The notes beneath the pieces are model-generated. The model did not search any database, was not told where the DNA came from, and saw nothing but the letters and a program-made list of their open reading frames with translations. A program made the position numbers and the translations under genes. From Actinomycetota bacterium (GTDB lineage: Bacteria > Actinomycetota > Thermoleophilia > Miltoncostaeales > Miltoncostaeaceae), in the NCBI GenBank assembly GCA_005788075.1, contig SXZC01000066.1, positions 1 through 13,688 on the forward strand: DNA of 13,688 bases. The letters run 5' to 3'. The number at the start of each line of letters is the position of its first letter. The first letter of the stretch is position 1. Of this stretch, positions 1-6,998 are shown piece after piece.

Positions 1-541
1 CGAGGCGGCGCGGGCCCGCCGGGAGGGGCGGCAGGGCGCCGGAGGGGCCGGCCTGCGTCTCGAGCGGGATGCTCAGCACGGCGGGCCCGGCGGGCGGACC
101 GAAGGCGGCTTCCACGGCGTCGCGGAGCATCGGCCCGAGCAGCGAGGGGTCGGTGACCTCCTCGGCATAGCGCGCCAGCGGGCGCGCCATCTCCACGATC
201 TCCCCTCCCAGGAACGGCGCGGCGGGAAGCATCGAGGAGAGCTGCTGCCCCACGATGACCAGCAGCGGCACCCGGGCGCGGTGGGCGTTCAGCACGCCGC
301 TCATGGCGTTGGCCATGCCGGGCTGCACGTGCACGAGCGCCACGCCGAGGCGCCCGGAGGCCTGCGCGTAGCCATCGGCCATGCCCATGACCACAGGCTC
401 GGTGAGCCCCAGCACGAACCGTGGCCGCCCGGGGGCGGCGAGCGAATCCATGAGGGGGAGCTCGGTGCTGCCGGGGTTGCCGAAGATGACCTCGACGCCC
501 TGCGCGACGAGCGCGTCGAGCAGGGCGTCCGAGCCGGTCAT
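1..541 (-). CDS. Thiamine-diphosphate enzyme, benzoylformate decarboxylase-like (partial, N-terminal 180 residues)
   Basis: The gene starts at ATG 541 and runs off the left edge, so only the N-terminal pyrimidine-binding domain is visible. The reading shows GNPGSTELP at residues 21-29, GLTEPVVMGMADGYAQ at 45-60 and VHVQPGMANAM at 70-80. These line up with the start of Pseudomonas benzoylformate decarboxylase. S25, E48 and H71 fall where that enzyme has its active-site Ser26, cofactor-activating Glu47 and His70. Enzymes of this group decarboxylate 2-oxo acids in the cytoplasm. The retained Ser and His favour a benzoylformate decarboxylase-like member over acetolactate synthase, but the substrate cannot be read from this fragment. 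It starts 4 nt after the stop of the BI-1-like gene, with a GGCAGGTAGG stretch just upstream as a probable ribosome site. It is therefore probably the last visible gene of a clpS-led operon. The family call is firm; the exact substrate is a guess. Confidence 0.88.
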   Translation of the reverse strand, partial: MTGSDALLDALVAQGVEVIFGNPGSTELPLMDSLAAPGRPRFVLGLTEPVVMGMADGYAQASGRLGVALVHVQPGMANAMSGVLNAHRARVPLLVIVGQQLSSMLPAAPFLGGEIVEMARPLARYAEEVTDPSLLGPMLRDAVEAAFGPPAGPAVLSIPLETQAGPSGALPPLPAGPRRL

Positions 542-545
542 GCGC

Positions 546-1244
546 CTACCTGCCGCCCCCGCCGAAGATCTGCAGGAAGAACAGGAAGACGTTGAAGATG
601 TCGAGGAAGATCCCGAGCGCGATCGGCACCGCCACGTTGCCGGTGGTCGACTTGCGCAGGCGCTGGAAGTCGAAGGCGGTCCAGAAGGCGAAGATCGCCA
701 GGCCGAGGATCGACCAGATCAGGTAGCCCGAGGGGATCTGAACGAAGATCATCACGATCCCGAACACGATCAGGCCGATGAGCGCCCAGAAGAAGAAGCG
801 CACGTAGGGCGCCAGGTCGCGACGGGTGGCGTAGCCCCACGCGCCGAATGCCGCGATGAACAGCGCGGTGGCGCCCGCGGCCTGCCACAGCACCTGGGCG
901 CCGTTCACGGATACGTATACCTGCAGCGCCGGTCCGATGGCCATGCCGAGCAGCAGGCCGACGACGAACAGGAGCGTCATGCCCAGCGGGCCGCTCTGCT
1001 TCTTGATGAACCCGCTGGCCAGGATGAGCACGAAGGCTCCGATCCAGCACGCGATCATCGCGCCGCCGCTGAAGTCCTTCGCGATGAAGGCACCGGCGGC
1101 GGTGAACGCGCAGGTCACGGCCACGAGGAACATCACGCGGCTCAGCAGCGCCTTCTGCGTGACCTGCTCGAGCTCCTGCGCCTGCGCCTGCTGCGCGGCG
1201 GTCGCCTGGTCGTACCAGGTGGGTTCGCGTGTCTCCTCGGCCAT
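546..1244 (-). CDS. Bax inhibitor-1/YccA family membrane protein
   Basis: This 232-residue integral membrane protein has a charged, Gln/Ala-rich cytoplasmic N-terminus (about 1-32) followed by about seven hydrophobic segments (about 35-55, 63-80, 88-106, 118-137, 148-168, 174-190 and 205-227). The C-terminal end IALGIFLDIFNVFLFFLQIF is highly typical of bacterial BI-1 proteins. Two acidic residues, D192 in AFDFQRL and D215 in FLDIFN, match the aspartate pair that forms the pH-sensitive latch in the Bacillus homologue YetJ. Family members act as Ca2+ leak channels, and E. coli YccA interacts with the FtsH protease. Which role applies here is unknown. The gene follows clpS by 12 nt and precedes the decarboxylase-like gene by 4 nt. 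Its ribosome site overlaps the clpS stop codon. The length is normal for the family and no defect is visible. Confidence 0.93.
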   Translation of the reverse strand: MAEETREPTWYDQATAAQQAQAQELEQVTQKALLSRVMFLVAVTCAFTAAGAFIAKDFSGGAMIACWIGAFVLILASGFIKKQSGPLGMTLLFVVGLLLGMAIGPALQVYVSVNGAQVLWQAAGATALFIAAFGAWGYATRRDLAPYVRFFFWALIGLIVFGIVMIFVQIPSGYLIWSILGLAIFAFWTAFDFQRLRKSTTGNVAVPIALGIFLDIFNVFLFFLQIFGGGGR

Positions 1245-1250
1245 CCGGCC

Positions 1251-1259
1251 CCTCTCCTA
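1251..1259 (-). promoter_or_regulatory. Ribosome binding site of the BI-1-like gene, overlapping the clpS stop
   Basis: On the minus strand this reads TAGGAGAGG. The first three bases are the clpS stop codon and the rest is a strong Shine-Dalgarno match, with the core 6-9 nt from ATG 1244. The overlap suggests translational coupling of clpS to the membrane protein and fixes the ATG start. Confidence 0.75.
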
Positions 1260-1559
1260 TCCGTCGGTGAGCGGCGCCATGGTGAGCCCCGCCCCCTTCA
1301 ACTGGTCCCAGATGAGTTCCGCGCGCTCATGATCGCCCCTCCACACGGTGGCCTGCCCCGAGTTGTGGATGGTGTTCGCGAACTTCATCCCCTTGGCGTA
1401 GTCCACCCCGGGGACGAACTGCGACAGGATCGTCGCGACGCCCTCGAACGTGTTGTGGCTGTCGTTCATCACGATCACCGAGACCGGCCTTCCCAGGCCG
1501 GCCCCCGAGCCGGTGCTGCGGATCTTCTCCGCAGGCGGCGTGAGGACGTCGGAACCCAC
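1257..1559 (-). CDS. clpS: ATP-dependent Clp protease adaptor ClpS
   Basis: ClpS binds the N-terminal residues of N-degron substrates and hands them to a ClpA/ClpC-type unfoldase. The 100-residue product (GTG start at 1559) has a short disordered leader (about 1-24) and then the ClpS fold: VSVIVMNDSHNTFEGV at 26-41, helices around 42-62, TIHNSG at 63-68 and the HERAELIWDQL helix at 77-87. N32, D33 and H65 correspond to E. coli N34, D35 and H66 that hold the substrate amino group. The gate methionine (E. coli M40) is replaced by F38, and D36 by S34. The frame stays open much further upstream, but that extension would run antisense through lhr and lacks ClpS features. GTG 1559 gives the usual family length. 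No Shine-Dalgarno is visible, and a TACACT box lies 8 nt upstream. No Clp unfoldase gene lies in the window. Confidence 0.9.
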   Translation of the reverse strand: MGSDVLTPPAEKIRSTGSGAGLGRPVSVIVMNDSHNTFEGVATILSQFVPGVDYAKGMKFANTIHNSGQATVWRGDHERAELIWDQLKGAGLTMAPLTDG

Positions 1560-1567
1560 GGGACGGA

Positions 1568-1573
1568 AGTGTA
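1568..1573 (-). promoter_or_regulatory. Putative -10 box of clpS (TACACT)
   Basis: TACACT on the minus strand fits the actinobacterial TANNNT pattern. It ends 8 nt before GTG 1559, implying a nearly leaderless transcript. A possible -35 (GTGACT, 1593-1598) lies inside the dyad repeat, but with a long 19-nt spacer. This is a weak prediction. Confidence 0.35.
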
Positions 1574-1586
1574 GTCGGCGACCCCC

Positions 1587-1622
1587 GGTGACAGTCACCC
1601 GTGCGAATGGGTGACTGTCACC
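1587..1622. repeat. 36-bp compound dyad repeat, intergenic copy between clpS and lhr
   Basis: The element is GGTGACAGTCACC (1587-1599), then 10 bp (1600-1609), then GGTGACTGTCACC (1610-1622). Each 13-mer is itself a palindrome around one central base, and the two are reverse complements of each other. In this copy the pairing extends to 14 bp around an 8-nt loop. It lies between two divergent start codons, about 28-63 bp upstream of clpS and 43-78 bp upstream of lhr. It could be an operator for both genes or a REP-like dispersed repeat. The second copy at 1884-1919 has the same arms and the same spacing but an unrelated spacer sequence. Confidence 0.9.
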
Positions 1623-1652
1623 GATCGGGCGCTGTCCCTCCGCCCACGGCGA

Positions 1653-1658
1653 TAGCGT
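1653..1658 (+). promoter_or_regulatory. Putative -10 box of lhr (TAGCGT), leaderless arrangement
   Basis: TAGCGT fits TANNNT and is followed by exactly 6 nt before GTG 1665, so transcription would begin at or next to the start codon. No Shine-Dalgarno is present, which agrees with a leaderless mRNA. No convincing -35 was found about 17 nt upstream. Confidence 0.5.
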
Positions 1659-1664
1659 TCCGAT

Positions 1665-4600
1665 GTGACCACGGCACCCGCCCCGGATGTGCTCGCCCCA
1701 TTCCACCCCGCGGTGGCCGACTGGTTCACGCGCGCGTTCGAGGGGCCCACTCCCCCACAGGTGCAGGGATGGCCGCACATCGCCGCGGGCGAGCACACGC
1801 TCATCGTGGCCCCCACCGGGTCGGGCAAGACCCTGGCGGCCTTCCTCTGGGGCCTGAACCAGATCGCCTCGGCGCGCCTCGCCGGTGACAGTCACCAAGC
1901 GGAGTCGGTGACTGTCACCAAAGGCTCCGCCGAGACCGGGCGCATCCTCTACATCTCGCCGCTCAAGGCCCTCAACTACGACGTCGAGCGCAACCTTCGC
2001 GGGCCGCTCGCCGGCATCGCGGAGTCGGCGCGGCGCATGGGGCTCGAGCCGCCCGAGATCACCGTGGGGGTGCGCACCGGCGACACGCCGCAGGCCGAAC
2101 GGCAGCGCATGCTGCGCAACCCGCCGGACATCCTCATCACCACACCCGAGAGCCTCTACCTGCTGCTCACCAGCAAGGGCGAGGAGATGCTGCGTGGCGT
2201 GACCGGGGTGATCGTGGACGAGATCCACGCGATGGCGGGCACCAAGCGCGGGAGCCACTTGGCGCTGTCGATGGAACGGCTCGAGCAGGTCGCGGAGCAG
2301 CCCATCCAGCGCATCGGGCTCAGCGCCACGCAGCGTCCGCTCAGCGAGATCGCGCGGTTCCTCGGCGGGCAGGACGACGACGGCGCGCCGCGGCCCGTGA
2401 GCCTGGTGGACGCCGGGCGCGTGAAGGAGCTCGACCTCGAGGTGATCGTCCCGGTGGACGACATGCGCGACATGGCCGAGCCCGGTCGCGGCCCCGAGGA
2501 TGGCGGCGGGCAGGACCTGCTCGACGTCATCGGCGGCGGGTCCACCCGGCGGTCGATCTGGCCCGCGATGTACCCGGCCCTGCTCGAGCTGGTGAGGGCG
2601 CACCGCAGTACGCTGATCTTCGTGAACAACCGCCGCTCGGCCGAGCGGCTGGCCCTGCGCCTGAATGAGCTGGCCGAGGAGGAGGTGGCGCGCGCGCACC
2701 ACGGGTCGCTGGCCCGCGAGCAGCGCACGATCATCGAGGAGGACCTGAAGGCCGGGCGCATCCCCGCGCTCGTGGCCACCAGCAGCCTCGAGCTCGGCGT
2801 GGACATGGGCGCGGTGGACCTGGTGATCCAGGTGGAGAGCCCGCGCAGCGTGGCGCGGGGCATCCAGCGCGTGGGGCGCGCAGGGCACCGCATCGACGTA
2901 CCCAGCAGCGGGAGGATCTTCCCGAAGTACCGCGGCGACCTGCTCGAGTGCGCCGCCGTGGTGGAGCGCATGCGCGAGGGCGCCATCGAGGAGACCCACG
3001 TGCCGCGCCTGCCGCTGGACGTGCTGGCCCAGCAGGTGGTGGCCATGGTGTCGGGCGACGAGCCCGTGGCCGTGGACGACGTGCTGGCCACGGCCCGCCG
3101 TAGCTACCCCTTCGCCGACCTCTCGCGCGACCAGCTGGAGGGCGTGCTCGACATGCTCGCCGGCCGCTACCCGTCGGACGAGTTCGCCGAGCTCAAGCCG
3201 CGCGTGGTGTGGGACCGCGCCGAGGGCACCCTGCGCGGCCGCGACGGCGTGCGGCGCCTGGCCGTGGAGAACGCCGGCACCATCCCCGACCGGGGGCTCT
3301 TCGGCGTGTTCCTCGCCGACGGCCGCACGCGGGTGGGCGAGCTGGACGAGGAGATGGTGTACGAGGCCCGCGCCGGTCAGGCCTTCATGCTGGGGGCCTC
3401 GACCTGGCGCATCGAGCAGATCACCCGTGACCGCGTGCTGGTGTCCCCCGCGCCGGGAGCACCCGGCGCGGTGCCCTTCTGGCGCGGCGAGGGCGTGGGG
3501 CGGCCGTATGAGCTCGGCGCCGCCGTGGGGCGCATGGCCCGCGACATCGCCGCCGCCGATCCCGCCGAGGCGACCGCGCGCCTCAAGGCCGACAGCCGGT
3601 TCGATGATCGCGCCGCCGCGAACCTGATCCAGTACGTGCGCGACCAGGTGGAGGCCACCGGCACGGTGCCCAGCGACATCGGCATCGTGGTCGAGCGCTT
3701 CCGCGACGAGATCGGCGACTGGCGCCTGTGCGTGCTTTCCCCGTTCGGCGCCCGCGTGCACGCCCCGTGGGCACTGGCCATCCAGGCCCGGCTCCGCGAG
3801 GCCACGGGCACCGACCCGCACGTGATCTGGAGCGATGACGGCATCGCATGCCACGTGGTGGACGGCGACACCCTCCCCCCCACTGACGTGCTGCTGCCCG
3901 ACGCCGCCGACGTGGAGGACCTCATCCTGGGCGAGCTGGGCGGCACGGCGCTGTTCGGGTCGCGCTTCCGCGAGAACGCCTCGCGGGCGCTGCTCATCCC
4001 CCGCCGGCACCCCGGCCGACGCACCCCGCTGTGGCAGCAGCGCCTCAAGGCGTCATCGCTGCTCGAGGTGGCGCGCCGCTTCGGATCATTCCCGGTGATC
4101 CTCGAGACCTACCGCGAGTGCCTCAACGACTGGTTCGACATGCCGGCGCTACGCGACCTTCTCGGGCGCATCGCGTCGCGCGAGGTGGCGGTGACCGAGG
4201 TGGAGACCGACTCGGCCTCGCCCTTCGCCGGGGCGCTGCTGTTCGAGTACGTGGCGTCGTACATGTACGACGACGACACCCCGGCCGCCGAGCGCCGGGC
4301 GCAGGCCCTGGCCCTCGACCGCGACCTGCTGCGCGAGCTGCTGGGGCAGGACGAGCTGCGCGAGCTCATCGACCCCGACGCCCTCGACGACCTGGAAGCC
4401 GACCTGCAGGGGCTCAACCCCGAGCGCCCCGCGCGCGGCGCCGACGGCGTGCACGACCTGCTGCGCCGCCTGGGCGACCTCAGCGAGGACGAGATCGCCC
4501 GGCGCATGGAGCAGCCCGATGCGCTGCCCGCCCTGCTCGAGCAGTTGGAGCGCGAGCGCCGGGCGGCCCGTGCCCGCGTGGCCGGCGAGGACCGCCTCAT

Positions 4601-6191
4601 CGCCGCAGAGGACGCCGCCCGCTACCGCGATGGCCTGGGCGTCATGCCACCGGCCGGCCTGCCCGACGCCTTCCTCGAGCCCGCGCCGCGGGCGCTCGAG
4701 GGGCTGCTGGCCCGCTACGCGCGCACCCACGGGCCCTTCCGCGCCGCCGATGCCGCGCAGCGCCTCGGGGCCTCGCCGTCGCTCGTGGAGCAGACGCTCG
4801 GGCTGATGGAGGCCGAGGGCGGCCTGGTGCGCGGCCAGATGCGCCCCGGTGGGAGCGGCGAGGAGTGGTGCGACCCCGAGGTGCTCCGCCGGCTGCGCCG
4901 CATGAGCATGGCGCGCCTGCGCCGCGAGGTGGAGCCCACCGACCCGGAGGTGCTGGCGCGATTCCTCCCCCAGTGGCAGCGCATCGACCGGCCGGATTCC
5001 CCGCCGGGGCCCGACGCCCTGCGCGACGTCATCTCGGGCCTGCAGGGAATCGCCCTGCCGGCCGCACAGTGGGAGGGCGAGGCGTTCCCCCGTCGTCTCG
5101 GCTCGTACTCCCCTGCCTGGCTCGACCAGCTGGCCGCCGCGGGTGAGATCACCTGGGTGGGCGCGGGGTCGCTCGGGTCAGGGGGCGGAGGGCGCGTGGC
5201 CATCTACCTGCGCGAGGACGCCGCGGTGTTCGGCCCGCCGTCGGCGGATGCCACGCCGGAGGGCGAGGCCGCCGACCGCATGCGCAGCGCGCTGGCCATG
5301 GGCGCACAGTTCCTCGACGACCTCATCGACATCGCCGACGTGCCCCGCGATGAGGCCGTTGCGTCGCTGTGGGCCCTGGTGTGGGCCGGCGAGGTGACCA
5401 ACGACCTCTGGACCCCCCTGCGCTCGGGGCCGCGGGGCACCCAGCGCGCGGCGTCGGCCCGGGCGCCACGCGGGCGCACCTGGGGCCGATCGGCACGCAT
5501 GCGCGGGGGACGCGCCGCGCTCACCGGCGGGCGCTGGGCGCTCACCGCGCCGCTGTTCGAGCGGGCCCCGTCGGTGGCTGACCAGCGCAGGGCGCTTGCC
5601 GAGATCCTGCTCGACCGCCACGGCATCGTCACCCGCGGGGCCGTGATGGGCGAGGGCATCCCCGGCGGCTTCAGCGCGGTGTACCCGGACCTCGGGCAGA
5701 TGGAGACCCTGGGCCTCTGCCGCCGCGGGTACTTCGTCGAAGGCCTGGGCGGCGCGCAGTTCGCCCTGCCCGGCGCCATCGACCGCCTGCGCGACCTGCG
5801 CGTGGACCGCCTCGAGGGCGATGAGCCCGACGTGCTCATCCTCGGCGCGGCCGACCCCGCCCAGCCCTACGGAGCGGCGCTGCCGTGGCCCAAGCGCGAG
5901 GGCGGGCGCTCGCCGTCGCGGGTGTTCGGGGCGCAGGTGGTGCTGGCCGACGGCGTGCCCATCGCACACGTGGAGCGCGGCGGGCGCACCATGACCACAC
6001 TCGTGCAGCCCGATCACCCCTTCCTCGAGCCCGGCCTACGCGCACTGGCGCAGTGGGCCATGGCCGACCGCGCGCGGCGCCTGCGCATCGAGCGCATCGA
6101 CGGCGGCCCCGCGGCCGATTCCCCCGCCGCCCCGGCAATGGAGCGCGCGGGCTTCCGGGCCGGCTACCGCGGCATGGAGGCCGGCGAGTAA
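1665..6191 (+). CDS. lhr: Lhr-family ATP-dependent helicase (long form)
   Basis: Lhr is a 3'-to-5' single-strand DNA translocase and helicase linked to DNA repair. At 1508 residues this matches the long actinobacterial and E. coli forms (about 1500-1540). Superfamily 2 motifs in order are APTGSGKT (49-56, Walker A), ISPLKAL (97-103), TTPESLYLLLT (159-169), VDEIH (184-188), LSAT (219-222), TLIFVNNRRSAE (316-327), ATSSLELGVDMG (371-382) and QRVGRAGH (401-408). The Lhr core winged-helix region follows, including RTPLWQQRLKASSLLEVARRFGSFP at about residues 786-810. The long C-terminal domain includes a winged-helix-like stretch near 1015-1090 with EWCD at about 1067. GTG 1665 is preferred because it follows a TAGCGT box by 6 nt and gives the usual N-terminus. 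Residues 74-85 are encoded exactly by a 36-bp dyad repeat. The gene overlaps the downstream glycosylase by 1 nt (TAATG) and carries that gene's GGAGG ribosome site. Confidence 0.96.
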   Translation: MTTAPAPDVLAPFHPAVADWFTRAFEGPTPPQVQGWPHIAAGEHTLIVAPTGSGKTLAAFLWGLNQIASARLAGDSHQAESVTVTKGSAETGRILYISPLKALNYDVERNLRGPLAGIAESARRMGLEPPEITVGVRTGDTPQAERQRMLRNPPDILITTPESLYLLLTSKGEEMLRGVTGVIVDEIHAMAGTKRGSHLALSMERLEQVAEQPIQRIGLSATQRPLSEIARFLGGQDDDGAPRPVSLVDAGRVKELDLEVIVPVDDMRDMAEPGRGPEDGGGQDLLDVIGGGSTRRSIWPAMYPALLELVRAHRSTLIFVNNRRSAERLALRLNELAEEEVARAHHGSLAREQRTIIEEDLKAGRIPALVATSSLELGVDMGAVDLVIQVESPRSVARGIQRVGRAGHRIDVPSSGRIFPKYRGDLLECAAVVERMREGAIEETHVPRLPLDVLAQQVVAMVSGDEPVAVDDVLATARRSYPFADLSRDQLEGVLDMLAGRYPSDEFAELKPRVVWDRAEGTLRGRDGVRRLAVENAGTIPDRGLFGVFLADGRTRVGELDEEMVYEARAGQAFMLGASTWRIEQITRDRVLVSPAPGAPGAVPFWRGEGVGRPYELGAAVGRMARDIAAADPAEATARLKADSRFDDRAAANLIQYVRDQVEATGTVPSDIGIVVERFRDEIGDWRLCVLSPFGARVHAPWALAIQARLREATGTDPHVIWSDDGIACHVVDGDTLPPTDVLLPDAADVEDLILGELGGTALFGSRFRENASRALLIPRRHPGRRTPLWQQRLKASSLLEVARRFGSFPVILETYRECLNDWFDMPALRDLLGRIASREVAVTEVETDSASPFAGALLFEYVASYMYDDDTPAAERRAQALALDRDLLRELLGQDELRELIDPDALDDLEADLQGLNPERPARGADGVHDLLRRLGDLSEDEIARRMEQPDALPALLEQLERERRAARARVAGEDRLIAAEDAARYRDGLGVMPPAGLPDAFLEPAPRALEGLLARYARTHGPFRAADAAQRLGASPSLVEQTLGLMEAEGGLVRGQMRPGGSGEEWCDPEVLRRLRRMSMARLRREVEPTDPEVLARFLPQWQRIDRPDSPPGPDALRDVISGLQGIALPAAQWEGEAFPRRLGSYSPAWLDQLAAAGEITWVGAGSLGSGGGGRVAIYLREDAAVFGPPSADATPEGEAADRMRSALAMGAQFLDDLIDIADVPRDEAVASLWALVWAGEVTNDLWTPLRSGPRGTQRAASARAPRGRTWGRSARMRGGRAALTGGRWALTAPLFERAPSVADQRRALAEILLDRHGIVTRGAVMGEGIPGGFSAVYPDLGQMETLGLCRRGYFVEGLGGAQFALPGAIDRLRDLRVDRLEGDEPDVLILGAADPAQPYGAALPWPKREGGRSPSRVFGAQVVLADGVPIAHVERGGRTMTTLVQPDHPFLEPGLRALAQWAMADRARRLRIERIDGGPAADSPAAPAMERAGFRAGYRGMEAGE
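1884..1919. repeat. 36-bp compound dyad repeat, copy inside lhr
   Basis: GGTGACAGTCACC (1884-1896), a 10-bp spacer and GGTGACTGTCACC (1907-1919) have the same arms and total length as the intergenic copy, centre-to-centre 297 bp away. It begins on the first base of codon 74 and ends on the last base of codon 85, adding GDSHQAESVTVT in frame. The place is the variable loop between helicase motifs I and Ia. In mRNA it could form a 13-bp hairpin with a 10-nt loop. Confidence 0.9.
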
Positions 6192-6994
6192 TGCCCGAGG
6201 GACAGGTGAGCCACCGCAACGCCATCGTGCTCACCCGGGCCATCGCGGGAAGCCCGCTCGTGCGGGTGCAGGTGGCCGAGCCGCGGCTGGCACCGCAGCG
6301 CATCGACGAGCGCCTCATGGGCGACGTGCTCGAGCACATGGAGGCGCGGGGCAAGCACCACCTGTTCCGGTTCCGCAGTGGACGCGTGCTGCACTCGCAC
6401 CTGCGCATGGGAGGGGTGTGGCGCACGTACGCCGCCGATGCGGACATCCCCGAGCGCGGCCTGTGGCTCGCGCTCGGCACCGCCGACGCCGTGGTGGCGC
6501 AGTTCCGCGGACCGGATCTCACGCTGCTCGAGCCCGGCGAGCCCATGCCGCGCATCGACGCACTCGGGCCCGACCTGCTGGCGGGCGACGCCGACCCGGC
6601 GGCCATCGGCCTGCGCCTGCTGGCCATCGAGCCCACGCGCGAGGTGGGCGACGCCGTGATGGACCAGCGGGTGATGAGCGGCATCGGCAACGTCTACAAG
6701 AGCGAGACCCTGTTCCTCGCGGGCGTCGACCCGTGGCGGCAGGTGGGCACCCTCACCCCCGGCGAGGCGGAGTCGATCGGCACGATCGGGTCGGAGCTCC
6801 TTGCCACCGGCGTGCGCGATCGCGGGCGCATCCGCACCTACCGCCCCCCGCTGGGCACCGCGCGGCCCGGCGAGCGCACCTGGGTGTACGGACGCCGGGG
6901 GCGCCCCTGCCGCAGATGCGGGGCGCCGGTACGCTCACGCGGGCAGGGCGACGCCAACCGCACCACGTACTGGTGCCCCGGCTGCCAGGAGTGA
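6191..6994 (+). CDS. nei: Fpg/Nei-family DNA glycosylase (endonuclease VIII-like)
   Basis: This is a base-excision repair enzyme that removes oxidised bases and nicks the resulting abasic site. The 267-residue protein begins MPEG, giving the catalytic N-terminal Pro2 and Glu3, with K55 in RGKHHLF as the conserved beta-lysine. The helix-two-turn-helix is MDQRVMSGIGNVYKSE at 157-172 with N167. A four-cysteine zinc finger follows: C240, C243, C262 and C265, with R257 on its hairpin. MPEG and the SHR pattern resemble actinobacterial Nei proteins more than Fpg (usually MPEL). The start overlaps the lhr stop as TAATG. A GGAGG at 6176-6180, inside lhr, is 10 nt upstream and serves as its ribosome site. 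Mycobacterium tuberculosis has the same lhr-nei order (Rv3296-Rv3297), which supports a joint repair role. All key residues are intact. Fpg/Nei-family activity is secure; substrate preference is not. Confidence 0.95.
   Translation: MPEGQVSHRNAIVLTRAIAGSPLVRVQVAEPRLAPQRIDERLMGDVLEHMEARGKHHLFRFRSGRVLHSHLRMGGVWRTYAADADIPERGLWLALGTADAVVAQFRGPDLTLLEPGEPMPRIDALGPDLLAGDADPAAIGLRLLAIEPTREVGDAVMDQRVMSGIGNVYKSETLFLAGVDPWRQVGTLTPGEAESIGTIGSELLATGVRDRGRIRTYRPPLGTARPGERTWVYGRRGRPCRRCGAPVRSRGQGDANRTTYWCPGCQE
6987..6991 (+). promoter_or_regulatory. Ribosome binding site (AGGAG) that selects GTG 6999 for the TMEM175-like gene
   Basis: AGGAG overlaps the 3' end of nei and lies 7 nt before GTG 6999. The alternative ATG at 7011 would be 19 nt away. 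Spacing therefore favours the GTG start, adding four residues (MSVP). Confidence 0.7.
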
Positions 6995-6998
6995 TGGC

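Noticed and set aside
381..1574. Plus-strand 397-codon frame with an acidic EEQEDVEDVEEDPERD stretch
   Set aside because: It is antisense to the BI-1-like and clpS genes, both of which have clear family motifs. Its composition is that of a shadow frame.
1587..1622. Intergenic dyad as an intrinsic terminator
   Set aside because: No T-run follows on either strand. The element sits upstream of both divergent starts, where no transcript is expected to end.
1587..1919. CRISPR array
   Set aside because: There are only two copies, 297 bp apart with coding sequence between them, and no cas genes.
1257..4010. Very long minus-strand open frame (917 codons) covering clpS and the antisense of lhr
   Set aside because: Only the last 100 residues match ClpS. 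The rest is His/Ala/Arg/Gly-rich and overlaps the well-supported helicase; long antisense frames are expected from GC-rich codon bias.
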